Source: an uncultured Lachnospiraceae bacterium
Lineage (GTDB): Bacteria; Bacillota; Clostridia; Lachnospirales; Lachnospiraceae
Length of the DNA stretch: 6,846 nt
Assembly (NCBI GenBank): GCA_947591115.1
Contig: CANQCX010000104.1
Location: forward strand, 1 to 6,846
Direction of reading: 5' to 3'
Under the pieces are notes generated by a model that had not been told where the DNA came from, made no database searches, and saw nothing but the letters and a program-made list of their open reading frames with translations. Below, one piece after another: positions 1 to 6,553 of the stretch. The position numbers and the translations under genes were made by a program. Numbering within the stretch: position 1 is the stretch's first letter; every line of letters begins with the position of its first letter.

Positions 1-1416
1 ATTTGTTTCGTTATCATCCACCACCAGAATTTTTGCCATCGGCGCTTCAAAGCTCTGTTTATAATGCTCGCGCTCTTTTGCATGAAATCTCTGCTGATAA
101 TTAACGCTTCCGATTGGCTTTGCATCGGCAATCGGCTGATCCAGCGTGACCGTAAATACCGAGCCCTTGCGGTAAATACTGTCCACCGTTATGGTTCCGC
201 CCATCAGGCTGACCAGCTGCTTGGTTATCGCAAGTCCCAGTCCGCTTCCTTCGATTTTACGGTTATTTTCCCGATCGATCCGTTTAAAATAATCGTACAG
301 CGAATCCAAATCCTCTTTTTTAATTCCGATTCCGGTATCACTGACCGATATCGTCAGGCGGACGGTATTTTCCTCCTTCTCCTCCGCCTGTACGTCCAGC
401 GTAACCGATCCTTTCGGCGTATACTTTGCCGCGTTGGTCAGCAGGTTGATCAGCACCTGTTTGATCCGCACTTCATCCCCGATCATGGCGGACGGCAGCT
501 CGCTATCAATATTGACGTTAAAATCCAGATTTTTCTCATCCATGCGTATCTGCAGCATTCCGATCACGTCGTCAAACAGCTCTCTGGTGCGGTAAGCTGC
601 CGGTATGATCGACATGCGGTCGCTTTCTATTTGCGAAAAATCCAAGATATCATTGATCAGCGTCAGAAGAATCTTGCTGGCGTTTTTTACCTTCAGCGCG
701 TCCTCCGCTACCTCGTCGGAAATCTCCTCACGCAGAATCATTTCGTTCAGTCCGATAATGGTATTGATCGGCGTACGGATCTCATGGCTCATATTGGCAA
801 AAAACGCGTCTTTGGATTTGCTGATCTTTTCAATCTCATCCTTCTGCTCGAGCGTACGCTCCCGCTCCTTTTCATAGGATTGAAGCTGATAGCGCATGAT
901 AAAGCCGATGGAGATTCCAACGGTTAAAACGGCAAAAAGCGAGTCATAATATGCGTCCGTTTTCGATCCCAGAGAAACGATCAGTTCCGGATGGCTATAG
1001 CCGATCAGGTAGGTGCTGACATCCACAAGAACCGCCACGCTGACAAACAGGTACAGCTTCACGCCCCGAAACATAATAAAAAGATACAGCATTCCAAGCA
1101 CGAACCACACCGTTGCGCCCCCGTTGATCCCGCCGCTGAAAAAGAATACAAACGGAAATACGCCGCAGACGATCACAACCGCAAAAAACATGGCGGCGGC
1201 TTCTATCTTCCGGAACCTAAACGCGAGCACCATCGCCAGAAGAACGGCGCCGAATAAGGCGCAGATCGGAAGTGCATTGCTGAGCCAGTTATCCAGCGCA
1301 ACGCCGGCAATGATCGCAATAATGCATACAAGAAAAGACATCATAAGTATTAAACGGAACAACTGCTCCCTCATACCGCTTGTTCCTCTGATCAGTTTTC
1401 TTATTTTCTCGCGCAT
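1..1416 (-). CDS. Membrane hybrid sensor histidine kinase with receiver domain (C-terminus cut by window edge)
   Basis: Partial gene: 472 residues are visible and the frame is open through base 1. Residues 1-175 are hydrophobic with about six membrane segments (roughly 19-41, 46-66, 73-93, 101-117, 118-138, 157-175) and a glycine-rich FSGGINGG motif near residue 93. A short charged helix (about 176-203) leads into HisKA, with phospho-acceptor His211 in SHEIRTP. The HATPase domain follows: N-box N324/N328, G1 box DTGIGI at 360-365, G2 box GSGLGLAI at 390-397. After a linker, AKILVVDDN at 461-469 is the first strand and acidic pocket (Asp467/Asp468) of a receiver domain, so the protein is a hybrid kinase continuing beyond the window. 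No PAS or HAMP domain is seen. The start ATG lies one base after the stop of the preceding kinase, with GGGGG four bases upstream, which suggests coupled translation. By family it autophosphorylates on His and passes phosphate to its receiver. The signal is unknown. Confidence 0.93.
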   Translation of the reverse strand, partial: MREKIRKLIRGTSGMREQLFRLILMMSFLVCIIAIIAGVALDNWLSNALPICALFGAVLLAMVLAFRFRKIEAAAMFFAVVIVCGVFPFVFFFSGGINGGATVWFVLGMLYLFIMFRGVKLYLFVSVAVLVDVSTYLIGYSHPELIVSLGSKTDAYYDSLFAVLTVGISIGFIMRYQLQSYEKERERTLEQKDEIEKISKSKDAFFANMSHEIRTPINTIIGLNEMILREEISDEVAEDALKVKNASKILLTLINDILDFSQIESDRMSIIPAAYRTRELFDDVIGMLQIRMDEKNLDFNVNIDSELPSAMIGDEVRIKQVLINLLTNAAKYTPKGSVTLDVQAEEKEENTVRLTISVSDTGIGIKKEDLDSLYDYFKRIDRENNRKIEGSGLGLAITKQLVSLMGGTITVDSIYRKGSVFTVTLDQPIADAKPIGSVNYQQRFHAKEREHYKQSFEAPMAKILVVDDNETN

Positions 1417-1417
1417 C

Positions 1418-4198
1418 CTACCCCCGCCTTCTTCCATGTGACCGATTAAATTCCCGATATCTTGATACGGTCTCCGCTGCCGACAAATAGTCCGACATCT
1501 GAATTTTATGTTTTGCCGTCTCCGCCAAACCGCTCAGCGAATGTCCGTTATAGGTACACTGCGCCAGACGATCTGCAATCGCCAGCATCTGATCCGTATC
1601 AAACGCAAACGCCGCATCCTCAAATTCCAGTGCGATACGATCCAGCTGCTCTTCTTCCAAGCTCTCCCTGCCGCCGGAATCCTCCTCAGGCTCCTGCGGA
1701 CAGACCGCCCTGCTTCTTTCCAGTTGTTTTAAAATCCGGTCATATTCCGTCATCATCGCATAGTGGTGCTTTAAAATATACGCTTCCTCTCCCTGCTTCC
1801 CCGCAAGCTCCAGCTCTCTTGCCATATCGGAAAGATTCTTGACCCCTATGCTCTGCATCGTACTCTTTAGTCCATGGACAAATGTCGTATAATTTTTCCA
1901 TTCCTTCTTCCGGAACGCCTGCTCGAGCTTGTCCTGCTCTTCCGCGCCGGAATCATATACCAGCCGCAGTACCTCCAGATACCCCTCCTCGCTTCCGCAG
2001 TATTTTAATCCGATATGTTCGTTAAAATCCTGCGGCGGCAGATCCAAGCCGGTATTTGTTTCGTTTTCTTCCTGTCTGCTTTCCGTCTCCGCCTGCTGCT
2101 TTGGTTTGTTTTCCCAAGCCTCCTCCGGTACGACCTTTAGCTTTTCCTGCGGCAGAATCCGCTTCAGCACCCGTTCCAGCACCGATACCTCGATCGGCTT
2201 TGCAATAAAATCCTGAAATCCCTCGTTCAAAAATACCTCGCGCATTCCCCCGACCGCATTTGCGGTAACGGCAACCACCGGAAGCTTTTTAAAATAATTT
2301 CCCTGCTTCTGACGAATTCTCTGCAGCGTTTCGATTCCGTCCATCTCCGGCATCATATGGTCCATGAATACCACGTCATAGCTCATATTTTCTATCTTTT
2401 CAAGAGCCTCCGCTCCGCTGGTGGCAATTGCCGCTTTGATCTGGTACGGCTGCAGCAGTCCCTCCAGCACGCGGATATTCATCAGGTTATCGTCTACGAT
2501 CAAAACATTTGTGTCCGGCGCAATAAATTTTTCCCGAAAATAAGAATTGACGTCGCTTCCTGTCAGCAACTGCTTTTCATTTAACGCCATGACGATCGGC
2601 AGAATAAAAAACGGTTTATACATCCGCATGATCTTCGGATTGAGCAGCCGCGCCTCATTGTACCGCTCGATAATCGCGATCAGCTTTGTCGTTTCCGCCA
2701 GTTGGTTAAAAAACGGAATGTCTTCTTCGTATTCTTCAATACTGATAAAAACATGCGTAAAATTTTCACGCTGCGCCCGCCGTTTTAACTCGGGCAGATT
2801 CTGGCACACATGGCATTTTACTTTTAGCTGCGCGATCATGTGCAGAATGACCTGACTATACGCTTCCCGAACCTCCGGACGGTCATACCTCTCCATATCG
2901 ACATAAATCGCAACATTGATGCGCTCCCGATCCTTTACCAGCGCGATCGGCGTTGCATCCGATACTTTCTGCGGAATGACAAACTGAACCTCGCTTCCTT
3001 TTCCGTATTCGCTCGAAACGGTAATGAAGCCGCCCATCATGTCAACCAGAATCTGCGAGATCGCGATTCCCAGTCCCACGCCCTCCTTCTGGCGGTTCCG
3101 TCTGGTATCCGCCTGATTGAAGTTGCGGAAGAGTTTTTCCATGCTTTCTTTTTTCATGCCGATACCGGTATCTTTGATCCGCACGATCAGGTTGATCCCA
3201 TAATCGGTTTTTCTCGCCTGAAGAATAATGCTGACGCAGCCTTCTTCGGTAAATTTGATCGCGTTGTTAAACAGATTCATAATGACGCGCCGGATCTTTT
3301 GCTCGTCTCCGATCAGTCCGCTTGGAATATCCGCCTCGCAATCCACGATCAGATCGATGTCTTTTTCATTTTTGCGCGCCATTGACATATTGATGACGTC
3401 GTTAATGGTAGAGGTAATGTTGTAAACCTCCTCGACCAGCGTCATTTTTCCGGACTGCATTTCCGTAAAATCCAATACATCGCTGACAATGGACTGCAGA
3501 TTCCGTCCTGCCGTTTGGATATTAAACACGTTTGCCCGTACGGAATCCTCCAGATCCTCGCGCAGCACGATCTCGCTCATGCCGCATATGGTATTGATCG
3601 GCGTACGGATTTCATGGCTGACATTCGCCATAAAATCATCCTTGCTCTGTTCCGCCTCTTTCAAAGATTCAATGATCTGCATCTGCTGATCCATTCCGAC
3701 GCGGCGCGCCTTATTCAGAAAGTACACCATGTACTCCAGCAGCAGCACGCAGGAAATTTCCAGAACGCTCTCCAAAACGACGTTTTTGGAAGAAAAGTCG
3801 ATCGTACGCGCGATCAGAAGGTGGTAAATGCATAAAAAGAGAAACGAAATGACCGGAATATAGCTGATCTCCGGCAGTCCGTAAAAAATCAAGATTACTG
3901 CATTGACCAGAAAAAGCGGAACCGTCATGGACAGGCTTTGGATCGCGACCGAGGTAACCACAATGCTCATCTGCATCAAAATCGCCATCGTATACGCCCG
4001 AAACACATAGGTGCGGCTTCCTGTCCAATGGCATACCGCCCCGAACAGCCAACAGGCAACCGTAAACAAAACCACCCATGTTTTCCATTCCATCAGCAGA
4101 CCGATTACCACTATGACCACGCTGTAAACAAAATATATGAGCAGCATGAATTTTTCCACTTTTTCATTTTGCATTTCCTGAAAATTTTCCTGCGGCAT
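1418..4198 (-). CDS. Membrane hybrid sensor histidine kinase with degenerate receiver, true receiver, HPt and helical tail
   Basis: A 926-residue multi-step phosphorelay kinase, numbered from the ATG at 4198. About six membrane segments (15-37, 39-58, 66-86, 93-107, 112-132, 142-162) are followed by a short helix and HisKA with His195 in SHEIRTP. HATPase spans about 293-410: N-box N308/N312, G1 DTGIGM from 343, G2 GVGLGIAI from 373. Residues about 426-546 look like a receiver fold without a phospho-acceptor Asp. A complete receiver follows (563-683) with acidic pocket D569/D570, phospho-acceptor D613 in FMDHMMPEMDG, T645 and K667. After a Glu/Gln-rich linker comes an HPt domain with His775 in FVHGLKSTMQSIG, then an acidic stretch and a helical tail to the end. 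The predicted relay is His195 to Asp613 to His775. The ATG at 4198 is preceded by AGGGGG with a six-base spacer. An in-frame ATG at 4240 would add 14 residues but has no good ribosome site. The signal and the final response regulator are unknown. Confidence 0.94.
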   Translation of the reverse strand: MPQENFQEMQNEKVEKFMLLIYFVYSVVIVVIGLLMEWKTWVVLFTVACWLFGAVCHWTGSRTYVFRAYTMAILMQMSIVVTSVAIQSLSMTVPLFLVNAVILIFYGLPEISYIPVISFLFLCIYHLLIARTIDFSSKNVVLESVLEISCVLLLEYMVYFLNKARRVGMDQQMQIIESLKEAEQSKDDFMANVSHEIRTPINTICGMSEIVLREDLEDSVRANVFNIQTAGRNLQSIVSDVLDFTEMQSGKMTLVEEVYNITSTINDVINMSMARKNEKDIDLIVDCEADIPSGLIGDEQKIRRVIMNLFNNAIKFTEEGCVSIILQARKTDYGINLIVRIKDTGIGMKKESMEKLFRNFNQADTRRNRQKEGVGLGIAISQILVDMMGGFITVSSEYGKGSEVQFVIPQKVSDATPIALVKDRERINVAIYVDMERYDRPEVREAYSQVILHMIAQLKVKCHVCQNLPELKRRAQRENFTHVFISIEEYEEDIPFFNQLAETTKLIAIIERYNEARLLNPKIMRMYKPFFILPIVMALNEKQLLTGSDVNSYFREKFIAPDTNVLIVDDNLMNIRVLEGLLQPYQIKAAIATSGAEALEKIENMSYDVVFMDHMMPEMDGIETLQRIRQKQGNYFKKLPVVAVTANAVGGMREVFLNEGFQDFIAKPIEVSVLERVLKRILPQEKLKVVPEEAWENKPKQQAETESRQEENETNTGLDLPPQDFNEHIGLKYCGSEEGYLEVLRLVYDSGAEEQDKLEQAFRKKEWKNYTTFVHGLKSTMQSIGVKNLSDMARELELAGKQGEEAYILKHHYAMMTEYDRILKQLERSRAVCPQEPEEDSGGRESLEEEQLDRIALEFEDAAFAFDTDQMLAIADRLAQCTYNGHSLSGLAETAKHKIQMSDYLSAAETVSRYREFNRSHGRRRG

Positions 4199-4204
4199 AC
4201 CCAT

Positions 4205-4210
4205 CCCCCT
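4205..4210 (-). promoter_or_regulatory. Ribosome binding site that decides the start of the first hybrid kinase
   Basis: AGGGGG lies six bases upstream of the ATG at 4198. GGGGG can pair with the CCUCC anti-Shine-Dalgarno core using one G-U wobble. It directly abuts the ATG at 4204, ruling that one out, and lies downstream of the ATG at 4240, so it favours 4198 as the true start. Confidence 0.6.
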
Positions 4211-4240
4211 GTCTCTGAAAGGCGTTTTGCTTTTTCTCAT

Positions 4241-4249
4241 ATTTTACCA
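4241..4249 (-). promoter_or_regulatory. Candidate extended -10 promoter element upstream of the hybrid kinase pair
   Basis: Reading on the minus strand, TGGTAAAAT has a TGn extension followed by TAAAAT, one mismatch from TATAAT. No good -35 hexamer is seen at the usual distance (GTACAT with a 17-base spacer), which an extended -10 can tolerate. Transcription would start near 4234, downstream of the ATG at 4240, leaving a leader of about 36 bases before the preferred ATG at 4198. The preceding gene ends at 4277 and no terminator hairpin is visible between them, so read-through from it is equally possible. Confidence 0.3.
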
Positions 4250-4276
4250 CAGGCATACCGCTTATGTACATTCTTT

Positions 4277-5695
4277 TTAAGCGTGCAGAATATTTGTATG
4301 CTCTGAGATTTCACGATTGATCGTGCAAAGATCCTCCACGCTCATATCATGCAGCCTCCGGTGGCCGGTTATCCTTGCAAACGTCTTTAATTCCTCCAAG
4401 CTTACGTTCAGAAAATTTGCGACGCGCTGTGCCGCTGCATCGCTCTGAAAACGCTCTCTCAGCGCCGGATCCTGCGTCGCAACGCCTACCGGACACATGC
4501 CGCTTCCGCAGATGCGGTACTGCTGGCAGGCGGCGGCGATCAGCGCGGCCGATGCAATGGCAACGGCGTCCGCTCCCATCGCAATTGCCTTCGCAAAATC
4601 AGAAGACACCCGAAGACCTCCCGTAATGACCAGTTGGATATCCGCGCCCGCTTCATCGAGATATTTTCTGGCGCGATACAGCGCATAAACGGTCGGCACG
4701 CTGGCGGCATCCCTTACCAGCTTCGGACTTGCTCCGGTAGCGCCGCCCCTTCCGTCGATCGTAATAAAATCCGGTTGAGCGTATACGCAGTATTCCAGAT
4801 CTTTCTCAATCCGTCCGGCAGCGATCTTGATCCCGATCGGGCGTCCTTCCGACGCTGCGCGCAGCCAGTCTACCATATCTTTTAAATCTTCCTTGCTGTT
4901 AATATCCTCAAACTTCGACGGACTGATCACATCCTGTCCCATCGGTTTATTGCGGATCCTGCTGATTTCCGGCGTAACCTTTTCTCCCGGCAAATGACCG
5001 CCCATCCCCGGCTTGGTGCCCTGTCCGATCTTAATCTCAATGGCATCGGCATTTTTCAGGTTGTCCGGCGTTACGCTGTATTTATTCGGAACATATTCAA
5101 AGATATATTTCTCCGCCGCCGCCATTTCTTCCGGCAGGATTCCTCCCTCGCCGCTGCACATCGCGGAGCCTGCCATCGCGCTGCCTTTTGCAAGCGCGAC
5201 TTTTGTTTCTTTCGACAATGCGCCAAACGACATATGGGAAATATATACCGGATTTTTCAGCACCATCGGTTTTTTTGCATGTTTTCCGATGACCGTTTCC
5301 GTATCGACCTCCTCATGCTCCATCAGCGGCGGCGGATTCAACTGCGCCCCCAGAATCAGGATATCGTCCCATGACGGCATCGGCAGCTGCGTCCCCATCG
5401 CTTCAATAATAGAGGCTCCGCTGACCGCCATTTGGTGGATTTCCTTCATGTAACGGCACGAATCGTCCCTGCGCGCATAGGCCGCCGGATATTCCAGCGG
5501 ATTCGCTGTTTGAGATTCTGCGGTTGGGGATTTCGCTGTTGGGGATTTCGCTGTTTGCGCTTCGGTCTCCGGACACTGCTCAAACACCGACGCCGGCTGT
5601 TTGCAGACCGGACACTCCTTCAATTCGGAATACGGCATCCCCTCTTTTTCCTCATCAAATACATAACCGCATACACTGCACTTCCATACTCCCAT
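4277..5695 (-). CDS. Rubredoxin-like / FMN-binding glutamate synthase-related protein
   Basis: A 472-residue cytoplasmic flavoprotein. Residues 1-42 form a rubredoxin-like knuckle with Cys6/Cys9 (CSVCGY) and Cys29/Cys32 (CPVCK), as in the rubrerythrin C-terminal type. A Thr/Ala/Ser/Pro hinge (about 43-70) carries a 5-residue repeat. Residues about 75-470 match the FMN-binding synthase domain of glutamate synthase: GQGTKPGMGGHLPG at 224-237, DGRGGATGASP at 314-324, ITGG at 357-360. Cys390, Cys396 and Cys401, spaced C-x5-C-x4-C just before PVGVATQDP, match the [3Fe-4S] cysteines of that family. There is no amidotransferase or GXGXG domain, so it is not a full GltB (about 1500 residues). By family it moves electrons between Fe centres and FMN. 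Glutamate synthesis itself is not shown, because the motif usually written PPPHHDI reads SPSKFEDI here (258-265). The ATG at 5695 is chosen for its AAGGAGG site eight bases upstream, over an in-frame ATG at 5761 lacking one. Confidence 0.92.
   Translation of the reverse strand: MGVWKCSVCGYVFDEEKEGMPYSELKECPVCKQPASVFEQCPETEAQTAKSPTAKSPTAESQTANPLEYPAAYARRDDSCRYMKEIHQMAVSGASIIEAMGTQLPMPSWDDILILGAQLNPPPLMEHEEVDTETVIGKHAKKPMVLKNPVYISHMSFGALSKETKVALAKGSAMAGSAMCSGEGGILPEEMAAAEKYIFEYVPNKYSVTPDNLKNADAIEIKIGQGTKPGMGGHLPGEKVTPEISRIRNKPMGQDVISPSKFEDINSKEDLKDMVDWLRAASEGRPIGIKIAAGRIEKDLEYCVYAQPDFITIDGRGGATGASPKLVRDAASVPTVYALYRARKYLDEAGADIQLVITGGLRVSSDFAKAIAMGADAVAIASAALIAAACQQYRICGSGMCPVGVATQDPALRERFQSDAAAQRVANFLNVSLEELKTFARITGHRRLHDMSVEDLCTINREISEHTNILHA
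5508..5552. repeat. 15-bp in-frame tandem repeat in the hinge of the flavoprotein
   Basis: Two identical 15-base units (5523-5537 and 5538-5552) are preceded by a diverged third unit (5508-5522) and a partial unit (about 5499-5507). On the coding strand they encode TAKSP, TAKSP, TAESQ and TAN, residues about 48-65, between the rubredoxin-like domain and the FMN domain. The unit is a multiple of three, so gain or loss by slippage would change hinge length without a frameshift. Confidence 0.85.
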
Positions 5696-5703
5696 AATCT
5701 TCT

Positions 5704-5710
5704 CCTCCTT
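5704..5710 (-). promoter_or_regulatory. Canonical Shine-Dalgarno site of the flavoprotein gene
   Basis: AAGGAGG lies eight bases upstream of the ATG at 5695. It is the only consensus ribosome binding site in the window and fixes the start at MGVWKC, immediately before the first rubredoxin cysteines. An initiation at 5761 would add 22 residues with no family match. Confidence 0.85.
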
Positions 5711-5785
5711 TTTCGTGTTCAGAACAGACAATCCCGCGCGGCGGACATCGGAGAACCGCAAATGTCAGGATCCTGCCGAATGCCT

Positions 5786-5791
5786 ATTATG
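5786..5791 (-). promoter_or_regulatory. Weak candidate -10 element for the flavoprotein gene
   Basis: Because a terminator closes the preceding gene, the flavoprotein gene should have its own promoter in 5696-5799. The best -10 candidate I see is CATAAT (five of six to TATAAT) at the end of the terminator's T-tract. The hexamer 17 bases upstream (TTTCGA) is a poor -35 and lies inside the terminator loop. It would give a leader of roughly 80 bases. No riboswitch-like fold was recognised in that leader. Confidence 0.2.
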
Positions 5792-5823
5792 ATAAAACAG
5801 CTCCGGAATCGAAATCCCGAAGC
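5792..5823 (-). terminator. Intrinsic terminator of tcdA (TTCG tetraloop)
   Basis: On the minus strand, GCTTCGGGAT (5823-5814) and ATTCCGGAGC (5809-5800) form a ten-pair stem with two G-U wobbles around a TTCG loop (5813-5810), followed by the T-rich tail TGTTTTAT (5799-5792). The stem starts at the base immediately after the tcdA stop codon (5826-5824). This is the classic rho-independent pattern and marks the end of the kinase-tcdA transcript. Confidence 0.88.
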
Positions 5824-6552
5824 CTATTCTGCGTTGCGGCATGCATGACCGATCAGATCCTTTACCACCTCACCCGCGAGCAGCAATCCTGCTACAGATG
5901 GCACAAAAGCGACGCTTCCCGGAACCGCCCTGCGCTTTTTGTCCTGTTCTAAAGCTTCCTTCGGACAAATTGGTTTCTCTTCTGAATATACTACTTTTAG
6001 CCTCTCAACGCCACACTTTTTTAATTCCCGCCGCATTACTTTTGCCAGCGGACACACTTTTGTCTGGTAAATGTCCGCCACCCGAAACAGCGAGCCGTCC
6101 AGTTTATTGCCGGCTCCCATACTGCTGATGATCGGAACGTGCTTTTCTTTTGCTTTTACTGCCAGCGCTATTTTTGCGGTTACCGTATCGACTGCATCAA
6201 CGATATAATCGTATTTTTCAAACGGAAACTCCTCCGCATTTTCCGGCAGAAAAAAGCACCGGTAAACATGAACCTGCGCCTTTGGATTGATGTCTAAGAT
6301 CCTCTCCCTCATGGCATCCGTTTTATATTGTCCGATCGTCCTTTGCGTTGCAATGATCTGACGGTTTAAGTTTGTCAGACAGACGGTATCGCTATCCACC
6401 AGATCAAACGCGCCCACGCCGCTGCGGACAAGCGCTTCGCATACATAGCCTCCCACGCCGCCGAGTCCAAATACGGCAACGCGCGACTGCTGCAGAATCT
6501 CCATTGCTTCTTCTCCCAGAAGCAGCTCCGTTCTTGAAAACTGATCTAACAT
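5824..6552 (-). CDS. tcdA: tRNA threonylcarbamoyladenosine dehydratase (ThiF/E1-like family)
   Basis: A 242-residue cytoplasmic enzyme of the ThiF/MoeB/E1 superfamily. By family it uses ATP to dehydrate t6A at position 37 of ANN-decoding tRNAs to the cyclic form ct6A. Visible features: the nucleotide-binding loop GLGGVGG at 29-35, the acidic residue D53 ending the second strand, the NLNRQ motif at 61-65, Lys77 in the expected catalytic region, and VDAVDT at 118-123. The family-typical block SSMGAGNKLDGSLFRVADIY at 143-162 follows, and then TKVCPLAKVMRRELKK at 164-179. These last blocks separate TcdA from ThiF and MoeB. Length fits the family (about 240-270). The ATG lies one base after the TAG of the upstream kinase, with GGGGG six bases upstream, so translation is probably coupled. 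An intrinsic terminator follows the stop immediately. Confidence 0.93.
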   Translation of the reverse strand: MLDQFSRTELLLGEEAMEILQQSRVAVFGLGGVGGYVCEALVRSGVGAFDLVDSDTVCLTNLNRQIIATQRTIGQYKTDAMRERILDINPKAQVHVYRCFFLPENAEEFPFEKYDYIVDAVDTVTAKIALAVKAKEKHVPIISSMGAGNKLDGSLFRVADIYQTKVCPLAKVMRRELKKCGVERLKVVYSEEKPICPKEALEQDKKRRAVPGSVAFVPSVAGLLLAGEVVKDLIGHACRNAE

Positions 6553-6553
6553 C

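Noticed and set aside
64..927. Long plus-strand open frame of 287 codons
   Set aside because: It is antisense to the second kinase, whose minus-strand frame carries full HisKA and HATPase motifs. The plus-strand translation is rich in His/Arg/Gln with no domain pattern. Other plus-strand frames, such as 2840-3385, were dismissed for the same reason.
3711..4088. Minus-strand frame of 125 codons inside the first kinase
   Set aside because: It overlaps the membrane domain of the kinase in another frame and has no ribosome site or recognisable motif.
4166..4255. Short minus-strand open frame of about 30 codons overlapping the start of the first kinase
   Set aside because: It has only a weak AGCGG upstream and no similarity signal. 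A regulatory upstream frame cannot be supported.
5696..5761. 22-residue N-terminal extension of the flavoprotein from the ATG at 5761
   Set aside because: There is no ribosome site, whereas AAGGAGG is correctly placed for the ATG at 5695, where the rubredoxin-like domain begins.
5766..5775. Ten-base perfect palindrome CAGGATCCTG in the leader of the flavoprotein gene
   Set aside because: It is too short, isolated and without a second copy, so chance is sufficient. No operator could be assigned.
5755..5782. GG...TTTGC spacing reminiscent of a sigma-54 promoter
   Set aside because: The distance between the GG and GC elements is 12 or 16 bases instead of 10, so it does not fit.
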